Shown here piece after piece: positions 56,206 through 64,000 of a stretch of 64,000 nucleotides of DNA (position 1 is the stretch's first letter; the number at the start of each line of letters is the position of its first letter). The position numbers and the translations under genes were made by a program. The notes below the pieces were generated by a model. The model did no database searches. It saw nothing but the letters and a program-made list of their open reading frames with translations, and was not told the origin of the DNA. The stretch is from Chrysogorgia sp. JL179-B06 (Eukaryota > Cnidaria > Anthozoa > Scleralcyonacea > Chrysogorgiidae): NCBI GenBank assembly GCA_035772405.1, contig JAYKKM010000263.1, positions 4,781,001 to 4,845,000 of the forward strand. Direction: 5' to 3'.

Positions 56206-56477
56206 TAACATTTTACTTATGCAAATTTCTGTATCTGGTACACGAAGTAAGAGTCCAGCCCAAAGAATGATGAATCGACGCACAAAGACAAGCTTTCTGA
56301 AACCCTATGTGGCAGAAAACATCGACACAAACACGCCAAGAAACAAATCAAGCAGCAACGGTACTACAACAAAGGCGCGAAGGAACTCGGGCAATTGCAT
56401 AAAGGTGACGAGTTAAGGTCCAGCGATTTGGTATGGGAAAGAAGTAGATTGACAAACAATTTACCATATAGTACCTA

Positions 56478-58110
56478 TTAATCCCCATAAAACCTACAGG
56501 GAATTTCACAAAGAAAGTGACGGTTTTGGAGTTTTAAGTCAATACATTTGATTTGAAGCTGTTCAGGGTGGATGGCTACAGTTCTGTGGTTCTCAGTGTA
56601 CTCTCTCAAAAAATATGAAGTTACTCCACATTCAGCATCTGAGAAAAGTGACCCCAGATCACACTGGAGTAACTTCAGGATTACCACATTGTAAATTGTG
56701 CACTGGCATGCCTGCATATCAGCTTCGCTGCAGCGACAATCTGGTTTTGCGGTGTACAGGCCAAGAATTATAGCATATTTGGATGCTGGATGGTCAAATC
56801 GAACAATATTATCGTGGTGTCGGATTGATCTGGTGTAGCTATGGGCAGTGTACAATAAATACATTGACAACAAATCTGTTGTAGACTGTAGCAGAACGGT
56901 TTACAACATCTCTGTCAATCAACAAGGCCAATGAAACAGTTTGGGAAGCTGTAAGAAATACAGGTTTCCCGAGACATTCCTCTTCAAAACGCGCTGACTT
57001 TTCGTCGGTAAGTTGCCCTTCGATAGCTTCTGAAACATGTATTTCACTCCTGGCGATGCATCTTCTCTGATACACTCTCTTCCAATTGCTGGTAATTTCT
57101 GAGACAAAATGAAAGTATTGCATATCTGCTGTGGCACACACTGGGTCCCACTGAACATCTTCAGCAACATGTGACTGTTTGTGAATATATATGCTGAAGT
57201 TGCCCATAGCGGCCCACAGTTCTTTACTCCATCTGCCAAATGTGTAATCAGGTGGACATTAAATGTACATCAACACAGACCATACAAACTCTCCATATCT
57301 GTGACAAACTTCAATAGACAAGCCTGTGCATGTAAAAGCATGTCATTTGTGATGTTTTCACCAAGGAGAGTGTACATGCAATGTACAAGCAAAAAGAAAT
57401 GCTTCAGATAAACACGAGGCACAACCAGACTATAGAGCATGAATGCCCTATTCTTCTTCATGATTTCCTGAATCAAGCCAAAGGTTACAAACATGGCGAA
57501 TGACACCTTGGCATACTTAATGCATGTAGAACATCAATCACAGAAATTCCTTTCACTCCCTGTACAGCCTCTTGCAGAAGTTTTGACCTAGCGATGTCCT
57601 TGTACACTGATCTCCATGCTGTGGATAGTAGCTTGTTGGTCATGTTCACACCAATCACAGCCGCACTTTCCATTGAACTGCGTACAGTTCCTCAACATTG
57701 AGATTTTTGAGAATGAACACATTAAGAATGTGTTCATCTTTGGCTTGGTCCGACCAAACCATAATCCTGTGAGCAAAATATTGCTTGATCGAAGATGTGG
57801 TGGGCAGTAGCTCGTTTATCATGCATTGGATTGGCCATCTGGAATATTGAGACGACCTGAAAACAGCTATTCCATCTGTATTCCATGTCAAAGAAAAATC
57901 ATTCTTTTTTTTTCCAATTCAAACCAGAATTGACAAAATATTTCTCCTGCTGATAAGAATTTCCAAGTTGCTCATATGCGACTTCACAAAGTTGAAATGT
58001 TTTAAGCAAGTTTCTAGTTTCTTCATCATCTTCACAAAATCCCCTTTCATACAGCAATTTGGATGTTCTTTCCTTCAAACCACCAACAATGTCAAGAAAA
58101 AAATTTGAGA
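56478..58110 (-). pseudogene. CMC/EnSpm-like transposase, frameshifted
   Basis: On the - strand, in order: LKERTSKLLYERGF (about 58080), TWNTDGIAVFRSSQYSRWPI (57890), GLWFGRTKPKMNTFL (57765, another frame), VQGVKGISVIDVLHAL (57560), FMLYSLVVPRVYLKHFFLL (57450), LLHAQACLLKFVTDMESLYG, and DGVKNCGPLWATSAYIF (57230). The WNTDG.P.F.SS..S.WPI, L.GLW.G..KP.MN.FL and GPLWATS.F.F motifs are the signature of tnp2/DUF4218-type transposases. Frame changes lie at an A9 run near 57905 and around 57700, 57490 and 56900. No catalytic core can be read in one frame. Confidence 0.75.
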
Positions 58111-58333
58111 GTCTCCAACTACCATATCTATTGTTGATTGTACAATACTACTGGAAGCTTTCATTCTAGCAATACCAACTGCCACCATTTCAGTATTTTT
58201 TCCTAGCTAAAATCATCCATAAATCCTCATCATTTGCATGACCACCTCATCTGAATTATCACCATTGGGTTCATTATCATTGATATTGTTTGGTACACTA
58301 TTATCATCTGCATGAAAATCTTCTTGATCACTG

Positions 58334-58573
58334 TCAACTAATACATGACATCTCAATATGTCGTTTTAGTGCATATCTATACCTAAAAGTATGCTTACAT
58401 CCATCTTGAGAACATATTACAGCACATGTGAATGAATTTCCAATAAGAAGTGCATGTGTGTTTTTAAGATGTGAAATGAGTCTATTAGCATTGCCATTAA
58501 TAACACGGTAACACTTTGGACACACATAACCCATATTAAAAAAGTACTTGGAGATGTGATCAAAGATCGTCAA
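58334..58573 (-). CDS. Zinc-finger exon, probably the N-terminus of the CMC-like gene
   Basis: The - strand frame reads YVCPKCYRVINGNANRLISH and LKNTHAL, then CSQDGCKHTFRYRYALKRHI. C-x2-C...H-x4-H and C-x4-C...H spacing fits two C2H2-type fingers. The frame ends at a stop at 58334, or earlier by splicing. It lies directly upstream of the transposase pseudogene on the same strand. Confidence 0.5.
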   Translation of the reverse strand: MTIFDHISKYFFNMGYVCPKCYRVINGNANRLISHLKNTHALLIGNSFTCAVICSQDGCKHTFRYRYALKRHIEMSCIS

Positions 58574-58588
58574 AGTTTGAGTTACAAT

Positions 58589-58725
58589 TCAATTCAGCAA
58601 TGCCTTATCAGCTTTGAGCTTGTTCAAGTTTGCTAAGAACTTCATCCTTGGGCCACCCGGTTTTATTAATTCTTTGATGGTCTCAACATCAAGCAGCAGG
58701 AATGCCTCTTCATCGATATAATTCT
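58589..58725 (-). CDS. SAM-like domain exon
   Basis: After an acceptor CATGCTTTTACAG the frame reads ENYIDEEAFLLLDVETIKEL and GPRMKFLANLNKLK and ends at a stop at 58589. This is the second half of a SAM domain (E..IDG.AFL.L....IKEL....GPRMKFL..L..L). SAM domains mediate protein association. The first half should lie in an upstream exon that I did not find. Together with the finger exon it may form the N-terminal part of the CMC-like gene. Confidence 0.5.
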
Positions 58726-58834
58726 CTGTAAAAGCATGGAATGAAACTATGTTAAAAGCATACAGTACCATAGCCTGTGAGCAGGCTCTCTGCGGGCTGG
58801 GGGATGCGCGAGAAGGAGAGCGTGCAACAATCAT

Positions 58835-60045
58835 GGGGGTAAATCGATACTCGAGGCCACAGACGGCCGAGAATTTCTATTGGTGGAAATTATAATTTGT
58901 GTCTAGCTGATAAACAGCAATGACGTATCGTGCGGTCTGGAAGAGAACATTAGATCGTTAGAAATTGAATGAAGGACGAACAACGTGAAGCAATTAAACA
59001 ACTTCTCAGCAGCAGGATTCGGTAAAAGTAGAATCTACCAAGCGTTTACAACATTGCAGAATATCGAGACAGATTACTTGGGTTTCTCTGCTTGGCTACC
59101 ACTGCATTTCGTTTTGATGCAATGTATGACCGAAATCACCGTTCAAAGTGGACATTGCAAGCTAACTTCGTGCAAAAAAGTCTGTTGCTAAAGGCAGTGA
59201 GGTCTTCAAGAGAAGTTGCCTTCAGAATGGTATCTGTACCAAACACGTGAAATTCTGAACTTATTTTCCTTCACAGAACATCGGGGACATGACAAGATAG
59301 TTCAACATGTTGGAAAATATTATTCACTGCCGTAGGCCAATTTTTCAACGCAATATTTCTAAGCAAATTTTGTGTTGTTTAGTTAAACAATAGCTTGACA
59401 GTTACAAATACCCGTCCACTTTTGAAACAGCATTTAAAGGCAGAAATGCAAACCAGGATGGTCTAAAATGTCTTTAAATTTAATGTCGAAGGTTTATATT
59501 GTGTGTAGTTAGTTGTTGATTGTTATCAAATTAAATGGAGTTTTAAAATAGAACGAAGCAATTGTATATTATGAACTTTCCGTAATTTGACCCTTAAACC
59601 ACGTTTACACGGCAATAACAGCACAGGATTATGATCGCGATCGCAATCCCTATTTTACGTTGTGTTTACACTAACAGTTATCCCAATTCGGATCGTTCTC
59701 GAAAGCCCGAGTTGCTGCCCTCATGTTCAGGAAGTACTGCTCTTTTGGCCTCTGACTGCACAGGCTACAAATAAAATGGCAGAGCATGTTTGGCAATTCT
59801 TCCAACTATTCCCACTGGGAGTTCCGGCGCATTATACCAAGATAAGGGCCTATTTTAAACACCCTGTTAGCTAGTTAAATGGGAAACCACTAGGGACCAG
59901 CAAAATAGTTTAAAAGGCGTGCGATATACAATTTCTGCTCTTCTACGTTGGAAAGCAGAAGAAATACAAGGTCAGATCAAGTCTCTAAAATATTTTTCAC
60001 AAGTGATTCCCGGGTGTCGCGACTGAGCCTCACCACGTTTCCAGC
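58835..60045. other. Unassigned region upstream of the gag-like gene
   Basis: Short frames only; none has motifs. It may contain the promoter of the gene starting at 60046. No TATA box was singled out. Confidence 0.4.
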
Positions 60046-60252
60046 ATGGCTCAACCAGTTGTTCCCAGAGAAATTAATGTAGATGAAGTAATCGAAGCTT
60101 TTAACGCCGTTCATCCTAACGCTATACCAAACGAAGCTGTCCCAGAACGCCAACCTGCAGAAGCACTACAGCAAGTCAACCTAGCCCCGCCACATGTCAA
60201 CCAAGCGCCGCAGCAGCAGCCAGGGCATATTATTCCGCCAGCTATGCCTCAG
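60046..60252 (+). CDS. Exon 1 of gag-like zinc-knuckle gene
   Basis: ATG 60046 (MAQPVVPREINVDEVIEAF) opens a Pro/Gln-rich 69-codon exon (PPHVNQAPQQQP). The exon ends at a donor CAG/GTTGGT in phase 0; without splicing the frame stops 12 bases later. The next exon at 63165 begins in the same phase after a good acceptor. The exon shows no domain on its own. Confidence 0.55.
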
Positions 60253-61256
60253 GTTGGTCTATAGTTTCGTTCCGTTTGGGGTCTATCTTTGTAGTCTTTT
60301 TGTTATTGTTTATTTGTACGTTTTAGTAATGTCTAATGGTTTAGTGGCGTTATGTCCGATTCACTTTTCTTCTTTATTCTCTATATTATGTACAGTATAT
60401 GTGTAATTATATCATTATGTTTTGGCGCTTAGTTTGCTTCAATTTTGTGTTTGTATTGCGCCTTCGGTAGCGATATATACGGCGTTGCACATCCCATATT
60501 ACGATAATCACGGCGTAGTACGTCAGCAAATCCCATGTTTTCACTTTAGGCGTTATGCATGCTGCACACGACTGCACACCTTTGTAGTTCACGACTGCCG
60601 GTGCTTTTATACATGCTGTATAGTGTTCATTAGGATTACAAATTTTGTAGTTGAGTTTGGCCGCGTGCGGAGTAAAGACGTTTACCTGCTGTTTACTGTG
60701 TAGCTAAAATAACAGGCTAATCTGTTCTCTGTGTGATACAAGCTTTGTGCAAGACACCACATTTATTCTCTGTGTGAGACAATCTCTGTGTGAGACATCA
60801 AACTTTATTCTCGGTGTGAGGCATCAAAATGTATTCTCTGTGTGAGACATCAAAATTTATTCTCTGTGTGAGACATCAAAATGTATTCTCTGTGTGAGAC
60901 ATCAAAATGTATTCTCTGTGTGAGATATCAAACTTTATTCTCTATGTGCGACATCAAATTTATTCTCTGTGGGAGATATCAACATTTATTCTCTGTGTGA
61001 GACATCAAAATTTATTCTCTGTGAGACAACAAAATGTATTCTCTGTGTGAGACATCAAAATTTATTCTCTGTGTGAGACATCAAAATGTATTCTCTGTGT
61101 GAGACATCAAAATTTATTCTCTGTGTGAGACATCAAAATGTATTCTCTGTGTGAGACATCAAAATGTATTCTCTGTGTGAGACATCAAAATGTATTCTCT
61201 GTGTGAGACATCAAAATGTATTCTCTATGTGCGATATCAACATTTATTCTCTGTGG

Positions 61257-61257
61257 G

Positions 61258-61315
<58 letters not shown>
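61257..61315 (+). repeat. (GATA)n microsatellite, LINE 3' tail
   Basis: About 14 GATA units stand exactly at the 3' end of the - strand LINE, as (TATC)n tails do in several LINE clades. Confidence 0.9.
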
Positions 61316-61317
<2 letters not shown>

Positions 61318-61497
61318 GGTTTATTTCAAAAACATTGCAGCCAATAGCTGAATTACGTTAAGATTACATGAATACAGAAATAACCTAGAATAACAAACGA
61401 TGAGAAATAATATGAAGTTAAAATATATAAAAACAATCCATATAAAATTATGGATAAATTAAAATAAGAAACCTATCTATAATATTATATACCAAAT

Positions 61498-62064
61498 TCA
61501 AGCATATGTCTTTAACGCATTGTAAATTATGAAACTCTTTTTAAATCGATCAGTTCTAAATGGTTGACTTTGGAAAAGACGTTTCCTTCTAAGGTTAATC
61601 TGGCATTTGTTCACTGGTGGTAGAAGAACATTTAATTTATGGCTAGTGTCACTAAAAATTTGTTGGAATAATTTATCCGTTAACTGCTGTCTTCGTACCG
61701 CCAGCGGAACTAACTTTGCGGAGAGAAGGGCCTCTTCGTATGGCAACGCAGGAAAGATTATCCGCATGGCTCGTTGCTGTATTCTTTCAAGTTCTTTGGC
61801 CAGATAGTCGGGCAGGCTATCATGAAAAACCGGACAGGCGTACTCTGTAACAGGCCTGATGCAAGCTCGATAAAAGGACACCAGCTCTCTACGACCTACG
61901 TTGGAACGTTTTAGTTGGCTTAGAAAGTATAGGCGCGTGTTCGTTTTCTTTAGGGTTACCGATGTATGGGTATTCCACTTGAGATCACGAGATAGTCCTA
62001 AAACCTTCACGCTTTCAACGACTTCCAGTTCCTTGTTGTTAAAAACGTACAAGTTGAGGAGCAA
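61498..62064 (-). pseudogene. LINE reverse transcriptase C-terminal part
   Basis: A 188-codon open - frame: ESVKVLGLSRDLKWNTHTSV, ARRLYFLSQLKR-like positions, YRACIRPVTEYACPVFHDSL and LERIQQRAMRIIFPALPYEE, ending before the 3' tail. This is the thumb-to-C-terminus pattern of CR1/jockey-like LINE polymerases. The catalytic motifs upstream are lost by 5' truncation, so it encodes no active enzyme. Confidence 0.85.
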
Positions 62065-63164
62065 AATAAATAAGCAGCCAGTCGGCGCTAGACCAGGAAA
62101 GAAAAAAAGATATCAACATTTATTCTCTGTGTGAGACATCAAAATTTATTCTCCGTGTGAGACATCAACATTTATTCTCTGTGTGAGACATCAAAATTTA
62201 TTCTCTGTGTGAGACATCAAAATTTATTTCTCTGTGTGAGACATCAAAATTTATTCTCTGTGTGAGACATCAACATTTATTCTCTGTGTGAGACATCAAA
62301 ATTTATTCTCTGTGTGAGGCATCACAATGTATTCTCTGTGTGAGACATCAAAATTTATTCTCTGTGTGAGGCATAACAATGTATTCTCTGTGTGAGACAA
62401 AATATCTATATATATATGTTCTCTGTGTGAGACAATCTCTGTGTGAGACAAAATATATATATATATATATATATATTCTCTGTGTGAGACAATCCCTGTG
62501 TGAGACATCAAAATTTATTCTCTGTGTGAGGCATAAAAATGTATTCTCTGTGTGAGGCATAAAATGTATTCTCTGTGTGAGACAAAATATATATATATAT
62601 ATATTCTCTGTGTGAGATAATCTCTGTGTGAGACAACAAAATTTCTTCTCATGTGTGAGACAGTCTCTGTGAGATAACGAGATTTGTTCTATAGGGCAAG
62701 CACAAAATTTATCCACGGTGTGAGGCATTGCGGTGTAGCCCACCCACTATCAGGTCTGTGCAACTAGTTGTGTCAGATAATCTACTGCACTATATTGGCG
62801 ACGAACGTCTCGCTCTAGCCTGTTTGTGTGCGACAGGCGTGAATACGATGTAACGCTCGGTCAGCTATTCTAATTCAAAACGTGGATCAAAATGGCTATT
62901 TCCTGTCTATGATTAATCTAATCTGCTCATTTTCACATTATATGCTTTATATTTTCCTGGGTTTTATTACCCCTCTTGTATTTGATTCGAGAGGGGCAAT
63001 TCTTAGTAAAAAGCCTTACACTCTGTCCACGACGGAGTTCTCGATCAGATGCACTGGGGTGAGATTGCCCAAAAACAACTGCAAAACACAAAAAAAAAAC
63101 AAAAAAAAAACAACAGGCTAGACAAAAGTAGACTTAAAATCACTGTTTCATTTCCCGGTTGCAG

Positions 63165-63674
63165 CCAGTGACTCTTGATTCTCTACAAGCTCAAGTTGAA
63201 ATGCTATTAAAAAAGACCAGCACAAACACGGTGGCGACAGCATTAGCCCATCTACGACAAGAACTCTCAACGCCATCGGGGATTTTTGATTCTTTTGCGG
63301 CGGTGGCTATACTCGAGAACCTGGTGGACGTATCCAGGGAGACCGGAGATATCCATGCGCACCGATACAACTCCATTTATAAGCAGACTCGTTCGTTCCA
63401 ACAGAACCCCCAGTTCCAGTCACTGCTGTTGAAGTTGGTCGGTGACAAGCAAGAAATGGAAGTCGCCAACTTAATTGATAAATCCCTCAAACATTCTTCG
63501 CCCGCGTGGACTGCCCCTGTGCACCCACGAAGACAATCTGGCCCCAGCTCTTCGTCCAGTCAGTCACGTTTTGATGCCTTTCGTCCCAATCCGTACAACC
63601 GCGCTGTGTTGCGTTGCTACAACTGTCGCCGTATAGGGCATTTTGCTCGAAACTGCCCAGATCCCAGGAGATAG
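63165..63674 (+). CDS. Exon 2 of gag-like gene with CCHC zinc knuckle
   Basis: The acceptor TTTCATTTCCCGGTTGCAG precedes PVTLDSLQAQVEMLLKK. A helical region follows (SFAAVAILENLVDVSR, QSLLLKLVGDKQEMEVANL), then a Ser/Pro-rich linker and CYNCRRIGHFARNC, a C-x2-C-x4-H-x4-C nucleic-acid-binding knuckle as in retroelement Gag proteins. The frame stops at 63674, and AATAAA lies at 63757. The family could be DIRS/YR-type or another retroelement. No reverse transcriptase is visible before the window ends. Confidence 0.6.
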   Translation, partial: PVTLDSLQAQVEMLLKKTSTNTVATALAHLRQELSTPSGIFDSFAAVAILENLVDVSRETGDIHAHRYNSIYKQTRSFQQNPQFQSLLLKLVGDKQEMEVANLIDKSLKHSSPAWTAPVHPRRQSGPSSSSSQSRFDAFRPNPYNRAVLRCYNCRRIGHFARNCPDPRR

Positions 63675-63813
63675 ACGCTGCCGTTTGAACAGTTGAGGAA
63701 CACTTTGAACATTCATCTTTATATCTCTATATTGACTTAGTATATCTTGTGTGCGTAATAAAAGGAGCGGTATATATCCAACTACAATGTTGTCTTTTAT
63801 TCTCGTTTCGCAG

Positions 63814-64000
63814 GGGCAGGATTACCATAATTTCGACACCGTCTTACAAAAGGCTTTAAACACCGTACGTAACATTGAGTGGTGTTCCACTACGACTGAC
63901 AAAAGCGTCCCCATGGGTCCGCTCCCTTCATTGGAATGGGTATCCATGGGTCGTGTGCTACCAACTCCTAATTGGCTCCCCTTTCGAAACCCAGATAATT
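63814..64000 (+). CDS. Possible alternative or next exon, open to window end
   Basis: The acceptor TTATTCTCGTTTCGCAG precedes a phase-0 frame with no stop through 64000: GQDYHNFDTVLQKALNTVRN, then MGPLPSLEWVSMGRVLPTP. It could be joined directly to exon 1, skipping exon 2, or belong to a following gene. The protein is not recognised. Confidence 0.45.

Larger units (their letters stand above)
61257..62101 (-). mobile_element. 5'-truncated LINE inserted in the minisatellite
   Basis: On the - strand the RT C-terminus (61498-62064) is followed by about 180 bp and a (TATC)n tail, seen on + as (GATA)n at 61257-61315. The flanks read CTGTGGGAGAT on the left and AGATATCAACATTTATTCTC on the right. 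The uninterrupted form GGGAGATATCAACATTTATT occurs in the array at about 60969. A short AGAT/GAGAT duplication is therefore likely. Confidence 0.8.
60735..62720. repeat. 26-bp minisatellite TTCTCTGTGTGAGACATCAAAATTTA, interrupted by a LINE
   Basis: Some 20 units lie at 60735-61257 and a similar number at 62102-62700. Variants include ATGTA for TTTA endings and CTATGTGCGA. The right block also has TA-microsatellite expansions (about 62400-62610). It lies in the intron of the gag-like gene. Peptide frames across it on the - strand are artefacts of the repeat. Confidence 0.92.

Noticed and set aside
60735..61257. Regular repeats resembling a CRISPR array
   Set aside because: The units are contiguous 26-bp copies without unique spacers, and the DNA is eukaryotic. 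This is a minisatellite.
62348..62743. 131-codon - strand frame rich in SHRE and YIYIY
   Set aside because: It is a translation of the 26-bp minisatellite and TA microsatellites.

Overview
The window is animal nuclear DNA built almost entirely of transposable elements. There are no bacterial operons. The coding traces are eukaryotic transposon proteins, often split by introns or frameshifts, in AT-rich intergenic DNA. The mix (BEL/Pao, a Penelope-type GIY-YIG fragment with a hammerhead motif, LINEs, PIF/Harbinger, Tigger, hAT, CMC/EnSpm-like, an IS3-like integrase element) suits a marine invertebrate. A cnidarian is my first guess and a sponge is possible, but the sequence does not fix the species. 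I see no rRNA, no intact tRNA, no CRISPR, and no host gene I can name with confidence.

Layout. 1-2379: decayed non-LTR-type retroelement (reverse transcriptase plus C-terminal nuclease-like domain). 2710-4834: palindrome-rich repeat. 4948-16287: an 11.3-kb element with terminal inverted repeats (TIRs). It carries a DDE integrase-like transposase on + and a HECT E3 ubiquitin-ligase-like gene on -, and it has been hit by a 3.5-kb hAT and several MITEs. 16291-19234: internally deleted BEL/Pao element. 19235-23200: mostly unassigned. 23998-25331: HECT fragment, Penelope-type GIY-YIG fragment, hammerhead motif. 26983-27585: hAT MITE. 29025-30600: dispersed repeat, copy 1. 30778-32489: HIRAN-like pseudogene, unknown exon, foldback MITE. 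33400-40365: LINE split by a Tigger/pogo element (34860-38791) that also carries a HIRAN-like gene and a HARBI1-like fragment. 40366-45020: HECT fragment, an unknown pseudogene and a second LINE. 45640-51425: dispersed repeat copy 2, split by a PIF/Harbinger element (46921-50859) whose own right end holds a hAT MITE. 51634-56205: HECT fragment, MITEs, and a TTCATGAA-rich repeat split by a hAT. 56478-58725: CMC/EnSpm-like transposase pseudogene with zinc-finger and SAM exons. 60046-64000: spliced gag-like zinc-knuckle gene whose intron holds a 26-bp minisatellite and a LINE 3' end.

Several insertions can be proved within the window. Target-site duplications (TSDs) are exact for hAT MITEs at 10319, 12389, 26983 and 50016. 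The Harbinger has a TAA duplication and a paralogous empty site. The Tigger has a TA duplication, and removing it restores the LINE reading frame. Removing the hAT at 5805-9270 restores the frame of the integrase-like transposase. Many frameshifts lie at A or T homopolymers, so some broken genes may be consensus errors rather than true decay.
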